Source: Oscillospiraceae bacterium (lineage in GTDB: Bacteria > Bacillota > Clostridia > Oscillospirales > Ruminococcaceae). Taken from it: a stretch of DNA of 10,471 nucleotides. Of this stretch, positions 1-6,863 are shown piece after piece. The DNA lies in assembly GCA_900768735.1 (NCBI GenBank), contig CAAGDZ010000158.1, positions 1 through 10,471 on the forward strand. Direction: 5' to 3'. The translations under genes and the position numbers were made by a program. The notes under the pieces were generated by a model. That model was not told where the DNA came from. It was given only the letters and a program-made list of their open reading frames with translations, and made no database searches. The first letter of the stretch is position 1; each line of letters starts with the position of its first letter.

Positions 1-1166
1 AAAAGACAAGAATACTCGCGGCGGTGCTTTGCGCTTCGCTGCTTACCGCGGCAACAGGCTGCAATAATTCCTCGACATCTTCAGACACCTCTGCACAGTC
101 ATCGGTACAGGACAGTTCTGCTGCTTCACAGAGCAGTCAGACTACAGACAGCACAGACAGTACAGCCAGTACGGAAAGCAGCTCGGAGACATCATCGGAG
201 GCCTCCTCCGAAGCAGAGACCTCGTCCGAGCAGACAGGTGAGAACAACAAGCCCGTGGGTGTTGACGGAGTGCAGACAAACGGACAGCTTGTGGTAGATA
301 TAGACGGACATACATGGGGTATCTCGCTTTACGGCGGCGGTGACGGCGCGAATTACGCGCAGTACCTCAACGAGTTCAAGGAAAAGGTAGGCTCGGGAGT
401 AAATGTATTCAATATGGTAGTCCCGACAGCCGGCGCGTATTATATGCCCGAAGGCTATGAGAACTATAACGCAAGCCACCGCGACTCGATAAACAGCATA
501 GCAAACAAGCTTGTAAATGTAATAAACGTAGACGGCTACGCCGCATTGGAGGCGCACACAGACGAATATATCTACACCCGCACCGACCACCACTGGCAGC
601 CGCTCGGTGCATATTATGCCGCCAAGGCGTTCTGCGAAATGGCACAGGTGCCGGTAAAGGAGCTTTCGACCTACACCGAGGAAACTATCCCCGATTTTGT
701 CGGCACGATGTACGCGTTTACCGATTATAACGAGAGGATAAAGAACGACCCCGACACCTTCACTTATTATATCCCGTCTACCGAGTACACCGCGACCTAC
801 TATACCACCGATTTTCAGATTGACGAGGACGCAAAGTATTATACAAGCATCTTTGTCGAGCAGTCCGGAAGCGGCGCATACTCCACATTTATGGGCGGCG
901 ACAAGAAGATAGTAAAGATAGAGACCGAGAATAAAAACGGCAGAAAGCTCTGCGTATTCAAGGACAGCTACGGCAACGCAGAAATCCCGTTTTTTATCGA
1001 CTCATTTGAAGAAATCTATGTCTGCGATGTAAGATACTTTGACCTTTATGCACCCGACTTTATACAGCAGAACGGAATAACAGACGTACTGTTTACGATG
1101 TGCACCTTCTCCGCAGTCGGAGAAAACGCCGAGGGCATAAAGAACAACCTGCTCTCACAGAGCTGA
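1..1166 (+). CDS. DHHW-family lipoprotein, AlgJ/AlgX-like putative surface O-acyltransferase (5' end outside window)
   Basis: The first in-window start is a GTG at 24, but the frame is open to position 3 and reads KTRILAAV before it. That gives the basic n-region and hydrophobic core of a lipoprotein signal peptide ending in a lipobox-like ATGC (Cys codon 60-62), so the true start almost certainly lies just before the window. After the Cys comes a Ser/Thr/Glu-rich linker of about 60 residues, then the DHHW domain. Counting from GTG 24, the motif is D188-H189-H190-W191 in the context TRTDHHWxPLGAYYAA, and a later KDSYGNA places S315. AlgJ/AlgX-type SGNH-like O-acetyltransferases use Asp and His from a DxHW motif plus a distant Ser, so D188/H190/S315 is a plausible triad (inference). 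It should be lipid-anchored on the outer face of the membrane. It is 36 bp upstream of a paralogue and belongs to the same operon. The family name is secure; the substrate is unknown. Confidence 0.85.
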   Translation, partial: KTRILAAVLCASLLTAATGCNNSSTSSDTSAQSSVQDSSAASQSSQTTDSTDSTASTESSSETSSEASSEAETSSEQTGENNKPVGVDGVQTNGQLVVDIDGHTWGISLYGGGDGANYAQYLNEFKEKVGSGVNVFNMVVPTAGAYYMPEGYENYNASHRDSINSIANKLVNVINVDGYAALEAHTDEYIYTRTDHHWQPLGAYYAAKAFCEMAQVPVKELSTYTEETIPDFVGTMYAFTDYNERIKNDPDTFTYYIPSTEYTATYYTTDFQIDEDAKYYTSIFVEQSGSGAYSTFMGGDKKIVKIETENKNGRKLCVFKDSYGNAEIPFFIDSFEEIYVCDVRYFDLYAPDFIQQNGITDVLFTMCTFSAVGENAEGIKNNLLSQS

Positions 1167-1202
1167 TAAACCGAAAAATCCTATTGGCATATTGGAGAAG
1201 CT

Positions 1203-2435
1203 ATGAAAAACCGTACTAAAAATATAATAACCTCCGCCTTGTGCATGGCGGCTGTATTTGCCCTTTGCATAGGCGGCGCGGGCTGCAGCGAGGTCACTCC
1301 GACTTCGGGAAATGAAAGTACGCCGAGTGCGTCAACGCAGGCTTCGGCAACTTCTGCACCTCAGACCACCGCCGCAACCACCGCCGCAACCACCGCGGCA
1401 ACAACAGCCGCGACAACAGCACAGACAACCACACAGACCACCACAGCGGCAACAACCACGACAGAAACGACAACAGCCGAGCCGGAGACAACATCGTCAG
1501 CGCCTCAGCAGACCCCGGAAATCGATATAAACAGCTACCGCGTCATAGGTGACAACGGCATACTTGTTGCGGGCATGGACAACCACCTCCGCGGAATCAT
1601 GTTCTTCGGTGGCACCTATGGTTATTGCGACCAGTATGTGACCGATGTAAAGGCATTTCAGGCGGCGCTCCCGCAGGTGAGCGTGTATTCTATGGTTATA
1701 CCGACCTCGGTGGACTTTTACAACCCCGCCGAATATGCCGGTTATACCGCCGTGCAGAAGGATAAGATAGACTATATCGAAAGCGAGCTGAAGACTGCCG
1801 GTATCGCAAACGTGCGGGTCTATGACGTGCTTGCAAAGCATACCGATGAAGAAATCTACGCCCGCACCGACCACCACTGGATGCCGCTCGGCGCATACTA
1901 TGCCGCAGAGCAGTTCTGCAAGACGGCGGGAGTGACAATTTCTCCGCTGTCAAAGTACCGCGCCGAAACCTACGGCGGGTATGTCGGCTCGATGTACTAT
2001 TATTCGTCGGATGTAAATCTGTACAATGACCCTGAGGACTATACAGTCTACTATTCGCCTAACGAGGATAAGCTGACTACTACATACTACAACCGATATT
2101 ATTCAAACGGCTATGAGAGCAATCTGTTCGTCTGCAACGACGCAAGCTATTATTATCTCTCGTTTTTGGGCAGCGATGATCTGATAGCTCATGTAAAGAC
2201 AGATGTCAAGAACGGCAGAAACCTTGTGGTGATAAAGGAAAGCTACGGAAACGCGCTGATACCGTTCCTGACCGAGGCGTTTGAAAACATATATGTGCTG
2301 GATCTGCGCTACTGCGAGGTAAATGCGATAGACTTCTGCAAGAAGGTAAACGCTACCGATTTGCTGTTCGCTAACTGCGCTTATACAGTCGCGGGCGGAA
2401 ACTGCGAATATTTTTCGTATATCCGCAATATCTGA
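1203..2435 (+). CDS. DHHW-family lipoprotein, second tandem paralogue
   Basis: This 410-residue protein starts at an ATG preceded by GGAG at 1194-1197. It has a classic lipoprotein signal: basic MKNRTKN, a hydrophobic stretch at about 8-26, and GGAGC with the lipidated Cys at C28. Residues about 30-105 form a Thr/Ala-rich linker including four TTAA units (55-73). The C-terminal domain of about 300 residues aligns with the preceding protein throughout. It shares TDHHWxPLGAYYAA (D223-H224-H225-W226) and a KESYGNALIPF block (S347). By analogy with AlgJ/AlgX, D223/H225/S347 would be the Asp-His-Ser triad of an acyltransferase acting outside the cell; this is inference. The strong core conservation with an unrelated linker points to an old duplication. 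It is followed after 22 bp by the FkbH-like gene, which suggests co-transcription and a shared pathway. Its acyl group and acceptor cannot be read from sequence. Confidence 0.88.
   Translation: MKNRTKNIITSALCMAAVFALCIGGAGCSEVTPTSGNESTPSASTQASATSAPQTTAATTAATTAATTAATTAQTTTQTTTAATTTTETTTAEPETTSSAPQQTPEIDINSYRVIGDNGILVAGMDNHLRGIMFFGGTYGYCDQYVTDVKAFQAALPQVSVYSMVIPTSVDFYNPAEYAGYTAVQKDKIDYIESELKTAGIANVRVYDVLAKHTDEEIYARTDHHWMPLGAYYAAEQFCKTAGVTISPLSKYRAETYGGYVGSMYYYSSDVNLYNDPEDYTVYYSPNEDKLTTTYYNRYYSNGYESNLFVCNDASYYYLSFLGSDDLIAHVKTDVKNGRNLVVIKESYGNALIPFLTEAFENIYVLDLRYCEVNAIDFCKKVNATDLLFANCAYTVAGGNCEYFSYIRNI
1365..1421 (+). repeat. 12-bp tandem repeat encoding TTAA units in the lipoprotein linker
   Basis: Four consecutive 12-bp units (1365-1412) plus a partial fifth encode Thr-Thr-Ala-Ala repeats, residues 55-73 of the second DHHW lipoprotein. 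The first two units are identical (accaccgccgca) and the third differs by one base. The fourth uses mostly different synonymous codons, so older units are diverging. The unit is a multiple of three, so copy-number change would alter linker length without a frameshift. Confidence 0.8.
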
Positions 2436-2457
2436 TTCTACTTTGTAAAGGAAAGCC

Positions 2458-4251
2458 ATGAAAGAACTTGAATATCCCTTTGACAGCGGTTATCTGCTGA
2501 AAAAGAAAAAATCCATAAAGCGCACCCTGCTTGCCGATGGTACACCGCGTATCGAAAAGAAAATCGCGGTGCTCGGCGGCTCGACAACAAATGACATAAT
2601 AGACATGACCGAGCTGTTTTTGCTGAATTACGGCATAAAGCCGACATTCTACGCCTCGGAGTATAACCGCTACTGGCAGGACGCGGTGTTCGACAACCCC
2701 GAGCTTGAAGCGTTTGCGCCGGATATTGTGTTTATACATACCTCAAACAGGAATATAATACAGTACCCCGACATAAACTGCACCAAAGAGCAGGCAGACG
2801 AGCTTTTCTCGGCTCAGATGAAGCATTTTGAAACGATGTGGCAGGCGATAGAGAGCAGGTATCACTGTCCGGTTATTCAGAACAATTTTGAGCTGCCGTA
2901 TTTCAGGCTTATGGGCAACCGCGACGATTACGATTTTCACGGACGGGTAAACTTTGTAAACCGCCTTAATGCCGCCTTTGCGGATTGTGCCGCGTCGCGC
3001 GAGGGCTTTTATATAAACGATATAAACTACCTCAGCGCGTGCTACGGACTGGACGAGTGGAGCAATCCGGCCTACTGGCATATGTATAAATATTGTATGT
3101 GCGTGTCCGCGATACCCGATTTTGCGTTTAATCTCGCTGGTATAATAAAGTCGGTTTTCGGCAAGAACAAGAAGTCGCTTGTGCTTGACCTGGACAATAC
3201 CCTCTGGGGCGGAGTTGTCGGTGACGACGGCGTGGACGGCATCGAAATCGGACAGGAAACCCACATGGGTCAGGTGTACAGCGAGTTCCAGAAGTATCTC
3301 GGCCTTGTAAAGGACACCGGCGTTATGCTTACCGTATGCTCGAAAAACGACGAGGAAAACGCGATAGCGGGACTGAATCACCCCGAGGGCAGTCTGCACC
3401 CCGATGATTTTATAATGATAAAGGCAAACTGGGAGAACAAGGATCGGAACATCGTATCAATCGCCGAGGGACTGAATATCGGCCTTGACGCGCTTGTGTT
3501 CCTTGACGACAACCCCGCCGAGCGCGCTATAGTATCGGCACAGCTGCCGATGGTGGCAGTACCCGAGCTTGAGCGCCCCGAGGACTATATAAAGATCGTT
3601 GACCGCTCGCACTTTTTTGAAATCACCTCTTTTTCGGGTGACGATTTAAAGAGAAACGAGATGTACAAGAAAAACGCCGAGCGCGCCGCTTTGCAGTCGC
3701 AGTTCTCTGACTACGGCGAGTATCTCGCAAGTCTTGAAATGAACGCGGTCATAGACGATTTTCTGCCCGTATATCTTCAGCGTATAACTCAGCTTACCAA
3801 TAAGAGCAACCAGTTCAACCTGACTACAAGGCGCTTTACCACCGCCGAGATGGAGGCGGTCTTTGCCGATGACGGCTATATAAGGCTGTACGGCAAGCTT
3901 GCCGATAAATTCGGCGACAACGGTATAGTGTCGGTCGTAATAGGCAAAATAAACGGTGATACATTGGATATTATCCTCTGGCTTATGAGCTGCCGCGTGC
4001 TGAAGCGCGATATGGAGCTTGCCATGCTGGACGCTCTGTGCGAGAGAGCCGCAGAGCGCGGACTGAAAACGCTGACCGGATATTATTATCCCACGGCTAA
4101 AAACAAGATGGTAAAAGACCTTTATCAGACATTCGGCTTTACGCAGGTAAGCAGTGACGAGGACGGAAACACCGTCTGGACGCTCCCGCTTGACGGCTAC
4201 ACCTGCAAGAATAAATACATCAATGTGGAAAGGAACAGCAGTAATGAGTGA
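2458..4251 (+). CDS. FkbH-like HAD-IIIC family protein, putative glyceryl-ACP-forming enzyme
   Basis: This 597-residue protein starts at an ATG with AAAGGAAAG just upstream (about 2446-2454). Three parts are visible. Residues about 35-230 are an SGNH-like region with GGSTTND around S42 and a SNRN motif. Residues about 235-400 are a HAD core: motif I LDLDNTLWGGVVGDDG with D244 and D246, motif II at C294-S295-K296-N297, and an acidic motif FLDDNPAER with D350-D351. The C-terminal part is GNAT-like, with KSNQFNLTTRR (from K449) and LWLMSCRV (W508-V514). This order and these motifs are typical of the FkbH family. Characterised members take 1,3-bisphosphoglycerate, remove phosphate and load a D-glyceryl unit onto an acyl carrier protein in the cytoplasm. 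The adjacent overlapping ACP gene fits that role. No polyketide synthase is in view, so the glyceryl group probably serves the DHHW lipoproteins instead (inference). Length and key motifs are intact. Confidence 0.9.
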   Translation: MKELEYPFDSGYLLKKKKSIKRTLLADGTPRIEKKIAVLGGSTTNDIIDMTELFLLNYGIKPTFYASEYNRYWQDAVFDNPELEAFAPDIVFIHTSNRNIIQYPDINCTKEQADELFSAQMKHFETMWQAIESRYHCPVIQNNFELPYFRLMGNRDDYDFHGRVNFVNRLNAAFADCAASREGFYINDINYLSACYGLDEWSNPAYWHMYKYCMCVSAIPDFAFNLAGIIKSVFGKNKKSLVLDLDNTLWGGVVGDDGVDGIEIGQETHMGQVYSEFQKYLGLVKDTGVMLTVCSKNDEENAIAGLNHPEGSLHPDDFIMIKANWENKDRNIVSIAEGLNIGLDALVFLDDNPAERAIVSAQLPMVAVPELERPEDYIKIVDRSHFFEITSFSGDDLKRNEMYKKNAERAALQSQFSDYGEYLASLEMNAVIDDFLPVYLQRITQLTNKSNQFNLTTRRFTTAEMEAVFADDGYIRLYGKLADKFGDNGIVSVVIGKINGDTLDIILWLMSCRVLKRDMELAMLDALCERAAERGLKTLTGYYYPTAKNKMVKDLYQTFGFTQVSSDEDGNTVWTLPLDGYTCKNKYINVERNSSNE

Positions 4252-4483
4252 ACAGGAAATTTATGAGCGTTTAAACGAGGTTTTCAGAGATGTGTTCGAC
4301 GATGACGAAATCACGGTTGTGGCGGGCACAACCGCAGACGACATCGAGGACTGGGACAGCCTTGCGCATATCAACCTTGTGACGGCGGTTGAGGACGAGT
4401 TCGGCATCAGATTCAAGATGGGCGAGGTTTCCTCAATGAAAAACGTCGGAGAAATGGTGGATATAATCAAGGCGAGAGCGTAA
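4244..4483 (+). CDS. acyl carrier protein, probable partner of the FkbH-like enzyme
   Basis: This 79-residue acidic protein starts at ATG 4244. The start is preferred over upstream in-frame codons because AAAGGA (4229-4234) sits 9 nt before it and it yields a normal ACP length. It overlaps the FkbH-like stop codon by 8 bp, a sign of translational coupling. The phosphopantetheine site is in WDSLAHINLV with Ser39, followed by helix III-type residues (EDEFGIRFKMGEV). The product should be a cytosolic carrier, activated by a phosphopantetheinyl transferase encoded elsewhere, that holds the acyl (probably glyceryl) group as a thioester. Being coupled to the loading enzyme and far from any fatty-acid gene in the window, it is most likely dedicated, like DltC in D-alanylation, and not the housekeeping AcpP. 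It is the last gene of the operon, 23 bp before a terminator. Confidence 0.9.
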   Translation: MSEQEIYERLNEVFRDVFDDDEITVVAGTTADDIEDWDSLAHINLVTAVEDEFGIRFKMGEVSSMKNVGEMVDIIKARA

Positions 4484-4506
4484 AAGCGTTTAAAATTGCA
4501 ATTCTG

Positions 4507-4534
4507 ACAGGGCGGATTTTCCGCCCTGTTTTTT
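4507..4534 (+). terminator. rho-independent terminator of the DHHW-FkbH-ACP operon
   Basis: A perfect 10-bp stem (acagggcgga at 4507-4516 pairing with tccgccctgt at 4520-4529) has a TTT loop and runs directly into six T's (4529-4534). It lies 23 bp after the ACP stop codon and ends the first operon. Confidence 0.92.
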
Positions 4535-4640
4535 AGTCGTTTTCTCTTATACTATTATAATATATATAAGGGAATTAAAACCCGCCGCCGTACGCCCGCT
4601 TTTTAGTAAGGGGTTTTGGACACAGCCCCAATTGCGTGGT

Positions 4641-4806
4641 TTATGCGCTTTTATGACGTTGCCTCCTGCAACGCTTTGGGCGCATACCCCCCGCATCCAT
4701 GCGGGGTCGCAGGGGCGTAGCCCCAATTTCGGGGTCGCAGGGGCGCTAGCCCCCGATACTCCCCCTTCCCTCGGGGGAAGGGGGTCAGGGGGTTGGGGGA
4801 TTAAAT
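4641..4806 (+). repeat. GC-rich dispersed hairpin repeat, copy 1
   Basis: This noncoding stretch shares an ordered series of blocks with 6580-6707: TTATGCGCTT, GCGCATACCCCC, a GCATCCATGC palindrome, CGCAGGGGCG, then a CCCCTTCC...GGAAGGGG hairpin and a G-rich tail ending in GGGGA. Internal hairpins include ccccgcat (4689-4696) with atgcgggg (4699-4706), and cccccttccc (4761-4770) with gggaaggggg (4775-4784). It looks like a REP- or MITE-like intergenic element. No transposase or clear target-site duplication is seen, so its mobility is unproven. Confidence 0.72.
4703..4753 (+). repeat. tandem duplication inside repeat copy 1
   Basis: The block GGGGTCGCAGGGGCG-TAGCCCC occurs twice, at 4703-4724 and 4731-4753. 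The second has one extra C, and six bases separate the two. The second repeat copy at 6580-6707 has this block only once, so the duplication is specific to copy 1. Confidence 0.8.
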
Positions 4807-4903
4807 TGATACCCTCTCTCTATCCCCAAACCCGCATCATAAAGCCAACACTTACTGTTTTTTCCTTGTAACCGAAACAACATTACTTGTCTATTCTGCA
4901 CAT

Positions 4904-4930
4904 AATATTTTTGATACAACGAAAAATATT
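4904..4930. repeat. AT-rich inverted repeat
   Basis: AATATTTTT (4904-4912) is the exact reverse complement of AAAAATATT (4922-4930), with a 9-nt loop. It lies in the AT-rich stretch before the 3D-protein promoter. It has no GC-rich stem and no T-tract on the + strand, so it is not a good terminator there. It may be an operator-like dyad or simply chance in AT-rich DNA. Confidence 0.4.
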
Positions 4931-5023
4931 TGTGAAAAATAATGTCAAAAATCAAAATTTCATTTTTGGGCAATTCAACAAATAAATTTACAAATTAAGT
5001 AACATGATGTCAAAAAATTACAT

Positions 5024-5062
5024 ATTACAAAACGGTAACAAAAAGGTTACAAAACGGTAACA
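5024..5062 (-). promoter_or_regulatory. four tandem WalR/PhoP-type half-sites at 11-bp spacing
   Basis: On the + strand ATTACA (5024), GTAACA (5035), GTTACA (5046) and GTAACA (5057) are spaced exactly 11 bp apart. Read on the - strand every adjacent pair is TGTWAH-N5-TGTWAH, the WalR (YycF) box known from Bacillus. The related PhoP box (TTWACA-N5 repeats) fits less well, because three of the four half-sites start with G. An extra ATTACA lies at 5017 and a looser pair, TTTACA (4987) and GTAACA (4999), is further upstream. The array is 45 bp upstream of the -35 box of a peptidoglycan-acting 3D-domain gene, which suits a cell-wall regulator. Binding by an OmpR-family regulator is well supported by pattern; the identity of that regulator is inference. 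Confidence 0.65.
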
Positions 5063-5107
5063 AAGATTGTTTGTACATTTTCAACAAAAATGAGGGCTAA
5101 AATTTAT

Positions 5108-5136
5108 TTGACATTTCCGAAAACGAAAACTATAAT
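5108..5136 (+). promoter_or_regulatory. consensus sigma-A promoter for the 3D-domain gene
   Basis: TTGACA (5108-5113) and TATAAT (5131-5136) are both perfect consensus and separated by 17 bp. Transcription should begin near 5143, which gives a 5' UTR of roughly 100 nt. Confidence 0.9.
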
Positions 5137-5228
5137 TGACTAGAGCTTGAAAAACAGCCCATACTGGATAGGAAAGTTAAAAAGAAGTAAAAGGTTAGTA
5201 AAAAGATAGAAAAACAGTCGATATTATG

Positions 5229-5236
5229 AAAGGCGG
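5229..5236 (+). promoter_or_regulatory. ribosome binding site that favours the start at 5241
   Basis: AAAGGCGG lies 4 nt before ATG 5241. An in-frame ATG at 5226 comes before this site and has only A-rich sequence without a Shine-Dalgarno match upstream. The downstream ATG is therefore preferred, though the spacing is short and 5226 cannot be excluded. Confidence 0.6.
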
Positions 5237-5240
5237 ATTT

Positions 5241-6494
5241 ATGTTTCCACGATTAAGAAATACCAGACTGACAGTACGCATCTCAAAAAATATAGCGCTG
5301 AAGCTGCTGCTCATATTCGGCAGCGTATTCGGTGTATTTCTGATGACCGGCTTGCTCTACTTCAGAAATGATGTAGAAATCATAGACGCAGGCGAAAAGC
5401 GCAGCGTCTATACGGTAAGCGCAGACCCGTACGAGATATTGAGAGAAAATCATATAGACCTCGGACCCTACGACCGCATAGAGTTCAGCGGCTTTGAAAA
5501 CGACGAGGTCACGGCAAGGCTTAAAATATATCGTGCGTTTGAGGCAAGCGTATTGTCCGACGAAAAAGAAACTGCAACGGTGTACAGCATTGACAGCACG
5601 GTAGGCGAGCTGCTCGACGAGTTCGGCGTAAAGCTCGGCGAGTATGATAAGGTAACCCCCTCAGAGGATACTATTCTTAAAGAGGGTACCGACATATCGA
5701 TTACCCGTGCGTTTGAAGTAAAAATCACCGCAGACGGCGAGACCGTAACCGTACCGTGCCTTGACGACAAGGTTTCCGAGCTTTTAAAGAGAGCGGATAT
5801 TACTGTTGATGATGACGATATGGTATCCGAGGAGCTTGACGCGGTTATCTCAAAGCCGTGCGAAATCAAGGTATCAAGAGTTGAGATTAAGAAAGATGTA
5901 AGCGACAAGATTGTCCCTTATCAGACCTCGTATGTAAACAGCAACCTGCTTGCAATCGGCACTACCGAGGTGCAGACAAAGGGTGTTGACGGAAAAATCC
6001 GTACAACGACAACTACTACCTACATCGACGGCGTAAAGACCGATGTAAAGAAGGAGACCAAGGTAGTAACAAAGAAGGTTGACGAGGTTATAGCAAACGG
6101 CGCGGCAGTAGCCACTCCGTACTGCAAGATTGACGACCCGTCCATCGTCCTGAAGGACGGCAGACCCGTTGACTATGAGTACATTGTTTCGGGCAAGGCG
6201 ACAGCCTATACCGCACCCGCCGGCTCGGGCACCGCAAGCGGCAGACTCGCCGAGATAGGCACCTGCGCGGTAAACCCCAACGTTATCCCTTACGGCTCTG
6301 TACTTTATATAGTAGGACAGAACAACAACATCTGCTACGGCTATGCTATTGCAGCTGATACCGGCGAGGGCATGATGGATGGCTCGATACCCGTTGACGT
6401 TTACATGGGTAGCACCGAGGAGCATTATTACGACTCCTGCGCATGGGGACTCCAGTACGTTGACATCTATGTAATCTCGGTCGGAAACGGCTGA
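5241..6494 (+). CDS. membrane-anchored DUF348-G5-3D domain protein (YabE-like), putative peptidoglycan-remodelling enzyme
   Basis: The protein has 417 residues from ATG 5241, or 422 from ATG 5226. A basic N-terminus (RLRNTRLTVRISKN) precedes one membrane segment at about 19-41, so the rest is extracytoplasmic. Three DUF348-like repeats follow (about 45-210), each with a pattern like VxELLxxxxIxLxxxD and a closing ITRAFEVKI-type strand. A G5 domain spans about 212-287 and a 3D domain about 317-417. The three signature aspartates are D373 (AADTG), D380 and D386 (PVDVYM). The 3D domain shares its barrel with MltA lytic transglycosylases, and G5 domains are associated with cell-wall binding. This architecture is that of Bacillus YabE and is related to resuscitation-promoting factors. 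A role in peptidoglycan cleavage during growth is likely from family knowledge; activity is not shown here. It is monocistronic, with its own promoter and a hairpin after the stop. The upstream half-site array suggests control by a cell-wall two-component system. Confidence 0.88.
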   Translation: MFPRLRNTRLTVRISKNIALKLLLIFGSVFGVFLMTGLLYFRNDVEIIDAGEKRSVYTVSADPYEILRENHIDLGPYDRIEFSGFENDEVTARLKIYRAFEASVLSDEKETATVYSIDSTVGELLDEFGVKLGEYDKVTPSEDTILKEGTDISITRAFEVKITADGETVTVPCLDDKVSELLKRADITVDDDDMVSEELDAVISKPCEIKVSRVEIKKDVSDKIVPYQTSYVNSNLLAIGTTEVQTKGVDGKIRTTTTTTYIDGVKTDVKKETKVVTKKVDEVIANGAAVATPYCKIDDPSIVLKDGRPVDYEYIVSGKATAYTAPAGSGTASGRLAEIGTCAVNPNVIPYGSVLYIVGQNNNICYGYAIAADTGEGMMDGSIPVDVYMGSTEEHYYDSCAWGLQYVDIYVISVGNG

Positions 6495-6514
6495 TAGGAC
6501 AAAACGAATATTAT

Positions 6515-6540
6515 TCCGCCGCTGTGAAAACAGCGGCGGA
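6515..6540 (+). terminator. strong hairpin after the 3D-domain gene, probable terminator
   Basis: An 11-bp perfect stem (tccgccgctgt at 6515-6525 with acagcggcgga at 6530-6540) is closed by a GAAA tetraloop, 20 bp past the stop codon. The following sequence GTTGCGTTTGTTG is only moderately T-rich, so termination may be incomplete or the hairpin may stabilise the 3' end. Confidence 0.65.
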
Positions 6541-6579
6541 GTTGCGTTTGTTGGAGGCTCTCCGGTATCTGCGCGTAGC

Positions 6580-6707
6580 TTATGCGCTTATGTGGTGGCG
6601 TTGCTGGCGCATACCCCCGCATCCATGCGGGGGGCGCAGGGGCGCCAGCCCCCGAACTTTCACCCCTTCCACTAGGGGGAAGGGGGCTAGGTGGTTAGGG
6701 GAATTTA
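6580..6707 (+). repeat. GC-rich dispersed hairpin repeat, copy 2
   Basis: This is the second, shorter copy of the element at 4641-4806, in the same orientation. It has the palindrome cccccgcat (6614-6622) with atgcggggg (6625-6633), a single CGCAGGGGCGCCAGCCCCC block, and the ccccttcc (6663-6670) with ggaagggg (6678-6685) hairpin, then a G-rich tail. Small reading frames across it are not credible genes. Confidence 0.72.
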
Positions 6708-6863
6708 TATTTTCGCCAGTCAATAAAAACGATAATAGCTTTTTTCGATAAGCTAATTTCACCGAAGATTGTGACAGCGGCGGAATTTTCGCCTTACCTC
6801 CGGTTGCTAAATCCGGCTGTATATATGGCAATTTGCGGAGCAAAATACAATATATCCGCACTG

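Noticed and set aside
192..593. 133-codon minus-strand frame opposite the first DHHW gene
   Set aside because: It is a shadow created by codon bias of the coding strand; the similar minus-strand frame opposite the second DHHW gene arises in the same way from the shared DHHW region.
1312..1530. Arg/Gln/Pro-rich frame inside the second lipoprotein gene
   Set aside because: It is the +1 frame shadow of the Thr/Ala repeat linker and has no independent initiation site.
4154..4243. Upstream extension of the ACP reading frame
   Set aside because: It lies within the FkbH-like gene in another frame, has no ribosome binding site, and would add residues that are not part of ACP.
4556..4561. TATAAT after the ACP terminator
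   Set aside because: No acceptable -35 box lies 16-18 bp upstream and there is no gene before 5241, which has its own perfect promoter.
4641..4806. CRISPR array or insertion sequence
   Set aside because: There are no regularly spaced repeats with unique spacers, and no transposase or terminal inverted repeats are present in the window.
4632..4871. 79-codon reading frame in the intergenic region
   Set aside because: It runs through the GC-rich hairpin repeat, has no ribosome binding site, and its Pro/Gly/Arg-rich translation reflects repeat composition, not a protein.
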